Origin: Rhizocola hellebori
GTDB lineage: Bacteria; Actinomycetota; Actinomycetes; Mycobacteriales; Micromonosporaceae
Assembly (NCBI RefSeq): GCF_016862955.1
Contig: NZ_BONY01000033.1
Span: 1 to 64,000 of the forward strand
Direction of reading: 5' to 3'
Length of the DNA: 64,000 nt
The translations under genes and the position numbers were made by a program. The notes beneath the pieces were generated by a model. The model had not been told where the DNA came from and searched no databases. It was given only the letters and a program-made list of their open reading frames with translations. Of this stretch, positions 56,523-63,652 are shown one piece after another (positions within the stretch are counted from its first letter, which is position 1; every line of letters begins with the position of its first letter).

Positions 56523-57100
56523 ACCTGCCGACGGACCGCCGGGTCCGCCTGATCAGCGTCATCGGCTCTGCCGTGCTCGTCGTGTTGATCGCCACCACCG
56601 CCGCTGTGCTGCTCAATTCCGGCCCGGCCGCCAGCCCGCAGGACTTCACCTACGACGATCGGCTCGGCCTGCAAACCGCAGCCCAGTCGGGTCCACCCGG
56701 TTCTTCACCGGGAACGCAGCCTCGCCCGACGACCTCGCCCACCACCCCCGCCGCGTCGCCGCTGGCCGGAGCCGGGCCGAGCGCGCCCGCCGGAGGCACC
56801 TTGGCCTCCTACAAGACCATCGCTCTGCTGGGCCTCGGCGGATTCGACACCGAGGTCACGGTCACCAACCCGGGCGAGGCCAACTGGCAGCTCGTGCTCA
56901 CCATGCCCGCGGACCGGGTGGTGGAGAACCGCTCCACCGATCAGGTCAAGATGACACAAAACGGCACTACTGTGACGTTGACCCCAGTGCGGGTCGCGGA
57001 CAAGACAGTGGTCTTTACCGTGCGCTTTCCGGCATTGCTGGCGCTGGGAAAATCGGTCACCGCGTGCACCATCGACGGACGGGCTTGCAGCGCGTCTTAG
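56504..57100 (+). CDS. Membrane-anchored CBM2-like protein 3
   Basis: This encodes 198 aa from ATG 56504, overlapping the previous gene by 19 nt. The basic start MRWPRLNLPTDRR is followed by one helix (16-37), a Pro/Thr/Gly linker to about residue 90 and a beta domain (LGGFDTEVTVTNPGEANWQLVLTMPADRVVENRS) ending CTIDGRAC. The order helix-linker-beta domain and the C-x6-C ending match the two upstream genes. A surface-binding role is inferred only. Confidence 0.7.
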   Translation: MRWPRLNLPTDRRVRLISVIGSAVLVVLIATTAAVLLNSGPAASPQDFTYDDRLGLQTAAQSGPPGSSPGTQPRPTTSPTTPAASPLAGAGPSAPAGGTLASYKTIALLGLGGFDTEVTVTNPGEANWQLVLTMPADRVVENRSTDQVKMTQNGTTVTLTPVRVADKTVVFTVRFPALLALGKSVTACTIDGRACSAS

Positions 57101-57111
57101 TGGATACCGGA

Positions 57112-57140
57112 ATGACTTCGCTTAGCTCACGCGTTAGGCT
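57112..57140 (+). promoter_or_regulatory. Predicted promoter of ssrA
   Basis: ATGACT (57112-57117) and TAGGCT (57135-57140) are separated by 17 bp, placing the transcription start near 57147. The mature tmRNA 5' end at 57159 would then be made by RNase P. Confidence 0.6.
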
Positions 57141-57158
57141 AGACGGATCAATCCATCA

Positions 57159-57535
57159 GGGGGTGACAGGTTTCGACATTGTGAGCAGAGGCAGGAGAAG
57201 CGAGCCGAGGAAGCCGACGTCGTCTCGAGAATCGGTCGTCGGAAAACCAATAAGCGCCAACACTAACGTGAAGCGCGACTTCGCTCTCGCCGCCTAGGCG
57301 AGACGCGGGTCTGTCGGACTGGGAGTGCCCATGGCCCAGTATCCGGCATCAGTTAATGGGCTGGCCAATTTAGCCCCGTCGGGGGGCTAATGCGGCGAGA
57401 TTAATCCCGACTGGGCCCGTCACACCGACTTGCTTGCGTGATCGGAGGGGCCGAGTAGAGGCACAGCAAGCTGCGCTCGGAGAAGCCCTGGCAAAGCCGC
57501 GATGGACCCGGGTTCGATTCCCGGCACCTCCACCA
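57159..57535 (+). ncRNA. ssrA: Transfer-messenger RNA (tmRNA)
   Basis: This is a one-piece tmRNA of about 377 nt. The 5' end GGGGGTGACAGGTTTCGACA pairs with the 3' CACCTCC (57525-57531) to make the acceptor stem, with one G-T pair. The T-arm GGTTCGATTCC lies just before it, and the encoded CCA is 57533-57535. A tag reading frame is at 57256-57297. The RNA rescues ribosomes with SmpB and marks the nascent chain for proteolysis. A clear terminator follows. Confidence 0.96.
57256..57297 (+). other. tmRNA proteolysis-tag reading frame
   Basis: Reading from GCC 57256 gives ANTNVKRDFALAA followed by TAG at 57295. With the Ala charged on tmRNA, the added peptide ends in the conserved FALAA recognised by ClpXP-type proteases. 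The tag is shorter than that of Streptomyces. Confidence 0.88.
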
Positions 57536-57550
57536 GATGGTCGTTAGTCA

Positions 57551-57579
57551 AACCCCGGCTCGCAGTAGCCGGGGTTTTT
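57551..57579 (+). terminator. Intrinsic terminator of ssrA
   Basis: AACCCCGGCT (57551-57560) pairs perfectly with AGCCGGGGTT (57567-57576) around a 6-nt loop and runs into TTTTT. It begins 16 nt after the tmRNA CCA. Confidence 0.92.
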
Positions 57580-57692
57580 GGCGTGTGCAGCTCCCGTCGG
57601 GGTGGCGGGAATCCGCCATGTCGCGAACCCAGTCTTGATCTCGACAACCGCAGGTCTGGTGGCAGTCTCAGACGATTCACTAACGTGCTCGC

Positions 57693-58208
57693 ATGTCACG
57701 CAGTTTGATCGCCGTTGCGCTTGTCGCCATTGCCCTGAGCGGTGCGGGTTGCTCGTCCACGTCCGACAAGAACGCCAGCAATCCGCCACCCGCATCGGCC
57801 GGCAAGACCACTTCATCGAGTCAGAGTGCGGCCCTCCCTGAGTGCCCGACCTCCGAGACGGTGAAGGCCGAGCTCGGATTCGACTACGGCAACCTCGTCG
57901 TCAGCGGCAAAACGAAGGACCGCACCTGCAACTACGTCGCGCCGGAGGTTGGCCTCGCCAGCATCCACTTCGAAAAGATGCCTACGACCGCGGAGTTCAA
58001 TGCGGTGAAGTCCGGCCATAGCGTCGGCGGACGGAAGGTGACCGACCTCAGCGGCCTGGGTGATCAGGCGTTCTCAAGCGTGTTGACGACCGCCGCTGGC
58101 ATCGACACGAACACCATCGGGGCGCGCAAGGGCACCCTCCTGCTTGTCATAACGTCACGGGCGTCTCTTGACAAAGAGAAAGCTTTTGCGGCCAAGCTCC
58201 TTGGTTAA
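57693..58208 (+). CDS. Small lipoprotein, DUF3558-like
   Basis: This is a 171-aa lipoprotein. A signal peptide with lipobox SGAGC precedes a Ser/Thr/Pro-rich linker and a domain of about 120 residues that starts LPECPTSETVKAELGFDYGNLV and contains CNYVAPEVGLASIHFEKMP and GLGDQAFSS. That pattern (C...C, GLGD.A) is seen in DUF3558 lipoproteins of actinomycetes. TAACGT ends 6 nt before ATG 57693, so the mRNA may be leaderless. It is the first gene after ssrA. The function is unknown. Confidence 0.75.
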   Translation: MSRSLIAVALVAIALSGAGCSSTSDKNASNPPPASAGKTTSSSQSAALPECPTSETVKAELGFDYGNLVVSGKTKDRTCNYVAPEVGLASIHFEKMPTTAEFNAVKSGHSVGGRKVTDLSGLGDQAFSSVLTTAAGIDTNTIGARKGTLLLVITSRASLDKEKAFAAKLLG

Positions 58209-58249
58209 GCCTGGTTATCGAGGTCATCGGGCGCTAGAGTCTGGTGCCC

Positions 58250-58615
58250 ATGGCGGGATCAAGTTTGGGCGGCGACCCTGCGGCTCTGCGCGTCCTGGCA
58301 ACGCTGCTGCGATCGCGGCCACAGACGTTGCCGGAGTTGCGGGGGCTGCGTGGCCTGCCGACCAGCGACCTCGATGGGGTGCTGGAACGGTTGGTGCGGT
58401 CCGGATTCATCGAGCTGTCCGGAGACCGGATCTTGTATCACGCTCCAGATCGGGCCGTGGAGGCGCAAGCCGCCGCACTGGCGGAGCTAGTCACGTTGCT
58501 GCCGGACCTCACCCGGGAGTGGCAGCGTGGGGGAAACACTGCTGTGGTGATCGACGCCGAACTTGTCCACGGTCATGAGCAGCAGTGGCGGCCTGGGCCC
58601 GGCACGCCGCCCTGA
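58250..58615 (+). CDS. N-terminal part of a split TrmB/LuxR-type regulator
   Basis: This is a 121-aa reading frame. The front is a TrmB-like winged helix (LRVLATLLRSRPQTLPELRGLRGLPTSDLDGVLERLVRSGFIELSGDRILYHAPDRAVE), then a helix (LAELVTLLPDLTREWQRGG). The frame stops soon after EQQWRPG. The next frame continues with WARHAALTPPKAPLNLYP, which would join naturally to EQQWRP if one base were restored in the GGCCTGGGCC region around 58590. It is probably one gene interrupted by a single-base deletion, or a sequencing error. Confidence 0.6.
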   Translation: MAGSSLGGDPAALRVLATLLRSRPQTLPELRGLRGLPTSDLDGVLERLVRSGFIELSGDRILYHAPDRAVEAQAAALAELVTLLPDLTREWQRGGNTAVVIDAELVHGHEQQWRPGPGTPP

Positions 58616-59190
58616 CCCCTCCGAAGGCGCCGCTGAATCTCTACCCGACCCTGGATGTCGTACGCGATGTGATCGCACCTACCCTGGCGGACGCGGTCAC
58701 GCCCTACCGGAAGGGGATGAGCCAGTCGCGAGCGGTGATTCCGGCCTCCGTGGTGATTACCGATGAGGATCGCAGGGTGATGAGCCTCCTGACCGGAGCA
58801 GGTGTGAACCTGCGACTGGCCCGAAATGTCGACACCTGGCTTTACTCGGACCCGGAAGTGTTGTGTGCCTTGCCTGTCGTGTGGGGCGAGCATCCGCCGA
58901 CCAGCATCATGATTGTCCGCGATCCCGCGGTCCGGGCCGTGACCGCCGCCTACGCCGAGCTGGTCTGGGCAGGCGCTGTGCCCTACCGCGAGCCCGTGCG
59001 GGAGTGGCTTGATGTGCTGCGCATGCTGTCGCTGGGCATGACCGACCGTGATATCGCCACAGCGCACAACACTTCGCAGCGCACCGTGGAGCGGCGCATC
59101 GCCGAGGCTATGGCCCACTATCGGGTGGCTACCCGATTCGAGCTGGGCATGGCGTGGTCGGCTGAACAGACACAAAAATCTGATCGGTGA
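58585..59190 (+). CDS. C-terminal part of a split TrmB/LuxR-type regulator
   Basis: This is a 201-aa reading frame that overlaps the previous one by 31 nt. It holds a sensor-like middle (VITDEDRRVMSLLTGAGVNLRLARNVDTWLYSDPEVLCALPVVWGEHPPTSIMIVRDPAVRA) and a C-terminal LuxR-type HTH: EWLDVLRMLSLGMTDRDIATAHNTSQRTVERRIAEAMAHYRVATRFELG. The GTG at 58585 lacks a ribosome-binding site, which argues against an independent gene. The layout matches actinomycete one-component regulators with an N-terminal TrmB domain. Confidence 0.65.
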   Translation: MAAWARHAALTPPKAPLNLYPTLDVVRDVIAPTLADAVTPYRKGMSQSRAVIPASVVITDEDRRVMSLLTGAGVNLRLARNVDTWLYSDPEVLCALPVVWGEHPPTSIMIVRDPAVRAVTAAYAELVWAGAVPYREPVREWLDVLRMLSLGMTDRDIATAHNTSQRTVERRIAEAMAHYRVATRFELGMAWSAEQTQKSDR

Positions 59191-59212
59191 ACACCCACTT
59201 CGCCATTAGTCA

Positions 59213-59240
59213 TGCTGCTCCATCCGCGGATGGAGCAGCA
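59213..59240. terminator. 28-bp perfect palindrome between convergent genes
   Basis: TGCTGCTCCATCC, a central GC, and GGATGGAGCAGCA form a perfect 28-bp palindrome. It sits between the regulator (plus) and the secreted-protein genes (minus), so a bidirectional terminator is the simplest reading, although no long U-tract follows. Confidence 0.6.
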
Positions 59241-59254
59241 ATCGCTATCGCGCC

Positions 59255-59665
59255 TCAGGTGTAGATCGTTCCAGTCCAAAGCGTGAAATTCGTATACGGT
59301 CCCTTCACGATGATCGATGCGCGATAGCCGTCGACCGTCGACCAGTCGGGATAGGTGACCGAGGCGGACCAGGTGGTCGGGCAGGTCAGCGGCCCAGTGT
59401 TCTTCTGCGTGCGGATCACTTCTTGACCGTTGTACGAGATGGTCACCACCAGATACCCAGGGCAGAACCCGCTCGTGGCAGCGCAACCCCATCCGCCGTA
59501 GCCCTCGACCTTGCCGGGTGTAGTGGTGTCACTAACCACGACGGTCGCACTGCACTCCCGGAAGAAGTTGTTCTTGGAGTTGCCCGATGACACGGCCGAA
59601 GCCGGCATCGCTGTCGACACCAGGGCCGCGAGCACAGTCACCACGACGATCGCCAGCCGCTTCAT
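59255..59665 (-). CDS. Small secreted protein, tandem copy 2
   Basis: This encodes 136 aa from ATG 59665. A signal peptide (1-24, ending ASA) leads to a Cys-containing domain: FFRECSATVVVSDTTTPGKVEGYGGWGCAA, then strands LVVTISYNGQEVIRTQ and a terminal TNFTLWTGTIYT. The neighbour gene encodes a related protein sharing the F..C....VSD....GK.E..GGW.C pattern. The two overlap by ATGA. No enzymatic motif is seen and the family is not recognised. Confidence 0.75.
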   Translation of the reverse strand: MKRLAIVVVTVLAALVSTAMPASAVSSGNSKNNFFRECSATVVVSDTTTPGKVEGYGGWGCAATSGFCPGYLVVTISYNGQEVIRTQKNTGPLTCPTTWSASVTYPDWSTVDGYRASIIVKGPYTNFTLWTGTIYT

Positions 59666-60081
59666 GACGCGATCGTCCCGGTGGTGATCCGGACCTCCGC
59701 GTAGATCGCGCCTGACATCCACAGTTTCGCGTACCAGTTCTGGCTTCCGGCAATGTTGGTGGCGGTGACCTCGCCGTGCCCGGTGGCCGCAAACTTGTCG
59801 TAGTTCTTCGCCTGTGAAGCTACCTTGGTGCCGTTCCGGTACAGATCGATGGTGAGAACGCCACCCCACACGGCCGGGCTCGGGCAGCTCCAGCCGCCCC
59901 AGGCCTCAATCTTGCCGGGCGAGCCGATAACAGAGTCCGATACATAGAGCGACGCGTCGCAACCGGCCCAGAAGTTTTCGTCGACCCCGGAGGCCGTCTT
60001 GGCCATCGCCGGTGCCTGCACGACCGCTATACACATCGCCACCGCCGCGACAGAAACGGCTGCCCGTAACATGTTCCTCAA
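59662..60081 (-). CDS. Small secreted protein, tandem copy 1
   Basis: This is a 139-aa protein. A signal peptide of about 27 residues ends AMA. The mature part reads DENFWAGCDASLYVSDSVIGSPGKIEAWGGWSC, then LTIDLYRNGTKVASQAKN and AEVRITTGTI. TTG 60081 has GGAGG 8 nt before it; ATG 60072 is an alternative. Both copies end in a similar strand (TGTI). They probably arose by duplication. The function is unknown; an extracellular structural or inhibitor protein is possible. Confidence 0.75.
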   Translation of the reverse strand: MRNMLRAAVSVAAVAMCIAVVQAPAMAKTASGVDENFWAGCDASLYVSDSVIGSPGKIEAWGGWSCPSPAVWGGVLTIDLYRNGTKVASQAKNYDKFAATGHGEVTATNIAGSQNWYAKLWMSGAIYAEVRITTGTIAS

Positions 60082-60211
60082 ATCGCAATCCTCCTATGTA
60101 GACGTTTGCACGTAGGATCAGCGATTTACATTCCTCCGGCAAGAACATTTCCAGCCAGAGAAAACACCCTGTTCAAGCGTGAAGTTGTTCGAAGTCGAGC
60201 GCGACGCGAAA

Positions 60212-60255
60212 TGTCCACTGTGGACAAAACGGCGCCCGGGTTGCCCCGGGCGCCG
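60212..60255 (-). terminator. Terminator of the M6 protease gene plus adjacent palindrome
   Basis: CGGCGCCCGGG (60230-60240) and CCCGGGCGCCG (60245-60255) form an 11-bp stem with a TTGC loop; read on the minus strand it runs into TTTTGT. Beside it, TGTCCAC-T-GTGGACA (60212-60226) is another perfect inverted repeat. The rest of the 193-bp gap 60082-60274 shows only the leader of the secreted-protein pair. Confidence 0.8.
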
Positions 60256-60274
60256 CCTGTTTTACCGAGTCAGG

Positions 60275-62665
60275 TCAGGACATGACCTTGACCTTCATCG
60301 TGGTGCCGCTCACCGACTGGACAATGATCTTCACGCCGACCGCGGGAAGAATCACGCCATGGTTTGGCAGCTCGGGATACCAGTAGGTCCGGCCGTCATC
60401 GAAGACCGGCTGGGCGTTGCTGCCGTTGACGTGCATGAGCACGCCGTTCTGGTGCAGGTCGAAACCTGGCACCGCGGTGAGGCCGAACGGTGCGTCAAAT
60501 ACCTGAACGCGAGCGCGCCAGTATGCGCCGTCGGCCCGCAGCTGCGGCTGGGGATGCGCGTCGATGTACAGGTTTCGGCCACTGCCAGGGTGTGCGAAGG
60601 TGTCGTTGTCGTTGTATGACCTGTCCCAGTAGGAGATCAAAAGACCCTGCTGGTACGAGAAGTGGTCCACCTTGTCTGGCAGTGCCGCGCCGTACCCGAA
60701 GTAATACGGGCCGGTCTGGAGATACCTGTCGTAGGAAACGTAGGAACGGTTTCCTGCGATGTAGAAATGGTCGTACATCGTCGTGAAGCTGGCACCAGCA
60801 GCGGTGAAACCGCTGAGGGTCCAGCCATTGTCGCCACTCTCCGCCCCATCGCTGAGCACCGTGGCCCCACCAGCGGTGAGGTTGATGTCATCGATGAAGA
60901 TGCCGTTTGGCAATGCGCCGTCGTTGCCGGCGGCCGCGGTGTCGGTGGAGTAGCGGAATCGCAACCCGATGGTTTGGTTGGCGTAGGCGGACAGATCGAA
61001 GGAAGCCGGCGTGTAAGCCGCCTGCACACCGTCGATGCCGTTGCCTTCGTCCACCTTGGTGATGTTGCCGGGGATCGCCGTCCAGTGGGCACCACTGTCG
61101 GTGCTGACCTCAACGTATGCATAGTCGCACGGGTCGGGGCCGCAGTCTTCGATGTCCCAGCGGGCTTTGAAGGTCAGGCTCGCCGAGCCTGCCGGCAGCG
61201 TTACTTGCCTGGTCAGCGTGTTCTCCAGGCCATTTGCATCGCCACTGAACCACTGTTTCGCACCGGAGGCCGGCGCGCCGAGTTGGGTGACAACAGGTTT
61301 CTTAGGCAGTGTTACCACTAGTGCCTGTGGCTTGGCCGAGTTGTATTCCTCCGGGCCCAGGTTGATGGTCTGCTGGCCGGAGCCCGCCTGAACCGTTGCA
61401 TAGTTCAGCCAGCCCAGTTGCAGCTTGTTCCACGCACCCAGGTCACCGGCCCGGTCGCCGATGCTCTGTTCACCCGCGGCGCCCAGGCGGCTTTGCGCCA
61501 TGAGCGTCCAGTACTCGCTGTTGTTGTCACCGCCGCTGAGGACGTTGTAGTCGTCCGGCAGGCCCAGGTCGTGACCGTACTCGTGGAAGAACACGCTACG
61601 GCCGCCGTTCTCAGGCTGGATCGTGTAGTCGTAGATCCAGATTCCCGAGGTGCCGATCTGGTTGCCACCGTTCAGGTTGTTCACCGGACCGGCGCTGCCG
61701 ATCAGGTTCTGGAAGGTGGCCCAGCGGTGACTCCAGATCGCGTCCTCACCCTGGAAAGGGTCACCGTCGGCTTGGTCGCCTCCGGAGTGAACGATCTGGA
61801 AGTGGTCGATGTAGCCATCCGACTCGTTGAAGTTGCCATCGCCGTCAAAGTCGTAGCGGTCCCACTGGTCGAACGTGGCAAGCTCGGCGTTGACGTCGGC
61901 GGCGGAACGGCCGGAGGCCAATTGGTCTGCATACCACTGGTTGGCCGCGTCGCGGACCAGTGCCCAGGTGTTGGTGCAGACGTTGCTCCCACACGGGAAG
62001 CCGTTTGACCGGCCATAGCGCGCCTCGTTGTAAGGCACCTTGACCCAGTTCGTCACCGTGCCGTTCACGCTGTAACGGCCCGAAGACTGGCTCTCGTAGT
62101 AGGTTTTGAGCGATTCCACGCCTGCGCCCGAGCCGAAATACATCTGCTCGAAGTAAGCCTGGTTGTAGTCAGGCCGCCAGTTCGTGGAATTGTCCACCGC
62201 GCGGTCGGGCGCGGGGATCTCGTTGCGCAGCGGTCCGTCGAAACGGGCCGGGCCAGGGGTTGCCGCATCGGTGTCCTGGTCCGGGTAGCTCGGGTGCCGC
62301 GTGTTGCCAAACTCGGCGAGAATGACAAAGACCCGGTCGGTCGCCTCGCGAGCGAGCTCGACGTACTGGTCCCCACCCGAAGGTGTGCCCTTCGGGCCTT
62401 TCTTTCCGAGTTTGACAACGGTGCTGGCGCCACGCTTCTCGGCCTTCTTGGTCCCATTGATGACCTGGGAGAGTGCCTCCTCGCGTAGCTCACGGCGCTT
62501 TGCTTCCGACGGGTTGGACAACTCGTCGGAAATCAGTGCCGGTTCCCCGGTCGCTGTAACCGCGTTCGGTGTGGTGACACCCGGTGTGGCGTTGGCCGCG
62601 GAACCCAGGGTTGGGCTCAGCGCTGCCAATGTCACTCCGAGCATCCCCACGGCGATTTTGCGCAT
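60275..62665 (-). CDS. Secreted M6-family metalloprotease (immune inhibitor A type)
   Basis: This is a 796-aa secreted protease. A signal peptide of about 27 residues precedes a propeptide with conserved LREEALSQVINGTKKAEKRG. The catalytic domain includes TDRVFVILAEFGN and the zinc motif HEYGH (His361, Glu362, His365) in FFHEYGHDLGLPDDYN. C-terminal beta domains follow: an MAM/jelly-roll-like block with GLRFRYSTDTAAAGNDGALPNGIFIDDINL, as in immune inhibitor A. GGAGG lies before ATG 62665. It should cleave extracellular proteins. Confidence 0.92.
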   Translation of the reverse strand: MRKIAVGMLGVTLAALSPTLGSAANATPGVTTPNAVTATGEPALISDELSNPSEAKRRELREEALSQVINGTKKAEKRGASTVVKLGKKGPKGTPSGGDQYVELAREATDRVFVILAEFGNTRHPSYPDQDTDAATPGPARFDGPLRNEIPAPDRAVDNSTNWRPDYNQAYFEQMYFGSGAGVESLKTYYESQSSGRYSVNGTVTNWVKVPYNEARYGRSNGFPCGSNVCTNTWALVRDAANQWYADQLASGRSAADVNAELATFDQWDRYDFDGDGNFNESDGYIDHFQIVHSGGDQADGDPFQGEDAIWSHRWATFQNLIGSAGPVNNLNGGNQIGTSGIWIYDYTIQPENGGRSVFFHEYGHDLGLPDDYNVLSGGDNNSEYWTLMAQSRLGAAGEQSIGDRAGDLGAWNKLQLGWLNYATVQAGSGQQTINLGPEEYNSAKPQALVVTLPKKPVVTQLGAPASGAKQWFSGDANGLENTLTRQVTLPAGSASLTFKARWDIEDCGPDPCDYAYVEVSTDSGAHWTAIPGNITKVDEGNGIDGVQAAYTPASFDLSAYANQTIGLRFRYSTDTAAAGNDGALPNGIFIDDINLTAGGATVLSDGAESGDNGWTLSGFTAAGASFTTMYDHFYIAGNRSYVSYDRYLQTGPYYFGYGAALPDKVDHFSYQQGLLISYWDRSYNDNDTFAHPGSGRNLYIDAHPQPQLRADGAYWRARVQVFDAPFGLTAVPGFDLHQNGVLMHVNGSNAQPVFDDGRTYWYPELPNHGVILPAVGVKIIVQSVSGTTMKVKVMS

Positions 62666-62793
62666 GGTGCCTCCGGAAGGGGGTTGAACCCCTCGGGGTG
62701 GAGGGGAGAGGCCCCGAAGCTAGGCCAGGACTGTTGTCTTCCGGAAGATCAGCCGCGAAGAAGTTTTCGTACTGATATTAAGTGAACGCTTCC

Positions 62794-62821
62794 TTGACGC
62801 ATGCCGTTATGGGTATATGAT
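62794..62821 (+). promoter_or_regulatory. Promoter of leaderless arsR-type gene
   Basis: TTGACG (62794-62799) and TATGAT (62816-62821) are 16 bp apart. The predicted transcription start is the ATG at 62828. Around it the AT content is higher than in the genes. A small palindrome TCTTCCGGAAGA lies further upstream near 62738. Confidence 0.65.
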
Positions 62822-62827
62822 CGCCTC

Positions 62828-63172
62828 ATGGCACGAGCAGCGACGACGTCGGACGTGTTCAACGCGATCGCCGAGCCGCAGCGCCGGGAGATCCTGGTGC
62901 TGCTGCGGGCGGGTGAGCGGCCGGTGACCGAGTTGGCGCAGGAGCTGGGGATGACCCAGCCGGGGGCGTCCAAGCACCTTCGGGTGCTTCGCGAGGTCGG
63001 GCTGGTGCGCGATCGCAAGGCGGGCAAGCAGCGCCTGTACGGCCTTGACGCCCGCGGGCTGCGGCCGGTTCACGAGTGGGCCGGCGGGTTCGAGCGGTTC
63101 TGGAACGAGAGCTTCGACCGGCTGGACGCTTACGTGCAGGACCTCAAAGCAGGCAAGGCAGGAAAGGAGTAG
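62828..63172 (+). CDS. ArsR-family regulator
   Basis: This is a 114-aa winged-helix protein: VFNAIAEPQRREILVLLRAGERPVTELAQELGMTQPGASKHLRVLREVGLVRDRKAGKQRLYGLD. No cysteine metal site is present, so it is of the type that accompanies SRPBCC proteins rather than a metal sensor. The SRPBCC gene follows 3 nt later. ATG 62828 is used because it coincides with the expected transcription start and lacks a ribosome site. Confidence 0.9.
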   Translation: MARAATTSDVFNAIAEPQRREILVLLRAGERPVTELAQELGMTQPGASKHLRVLREVGLVRDRKAGKQRLYGLDARGLRPVHEWAGGFERFWNESFDRLDAYVQDLKAGKAGKE

Positions 63173-63175
63173 CTG

Positions 63176-63652
63176 ATGAGCGCGACGGCCGACCGCGAGA
63201 TCGTGATCTCGCGGGTCATCGATGCCCCACGGGAGCTGGTGTTCGAGGCGTTCACCGAGGTGCGGCACCTGTCGCGGTGGTGGGGGCCGGAGGGGTTCAC
63301 CACCACCACGCGGTCCTTCGAGTTTCGTGTCGGCGGGGAGTGGGAGTTCGTGATGCACGGCCCGGACGGGACGGACTACCAGGAGTGGATTTCCTGGACT
63401 CAGATCGTCCCGCCGGAGGAGATTGCGTTGCTGCACGGGGAGTCCCGCGACGACCCGAACTCCTTCGAGTCGGTCCTCACCTTCGAGCCCGACGGTGCGG
63501 CGACCCGGATCCAGATGCGCACGGTCTTCCGCACCAAGGAGCTGCGCGACGAGGCGGTCGAGAAGTACCACGCGGTCGAGGGCGGCCAGCAGACCCTGGG
63601 CAACCTGGCCACGTACATCACAGAAATTGTTCGGAATGGAGCTGAGAACTGA
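63176..63652 (+). CDS. SRPBCC (AHSA1/START) domain protein
   Basis: This 158-aa protein begins EIVISRVIDAPRELVFEAFTEVRHLSRWWGPEGFTTTT, the AHSA1-type N-terminus, and continues with the helix-grip strands EFRVGGEWEFVMHGPDG and RIQMRTVF to a C-terminal helix. Such proteins bind hydrophobic ligands in a cavity. GGAAAGGAG precedes the ATG. It forms an operon with the ArsR regulator and the DHFR-like protein, a very common trio of unknown ligand. Confidence 0.9.
   Translation: MSATADREIVISRVIDAPRELVFEAFTEVRHLSRWWGPEGFTTTTRSFEFRVGGEWEFVMHGPDGTDYQEWISWTQIVPPEEIALLHGESRDDPNSFESVLTFEPDGAATRIQMRTVFRTKELRDEAVEKYHAVEGGQQTLGNLATYITEIVRNGAEN

Noticed and set aside
57500-57535. A separate tRNA gene
   Set aside because: The T-arm and CCA end belong to tmRNA; no anticodon arm precedes them.
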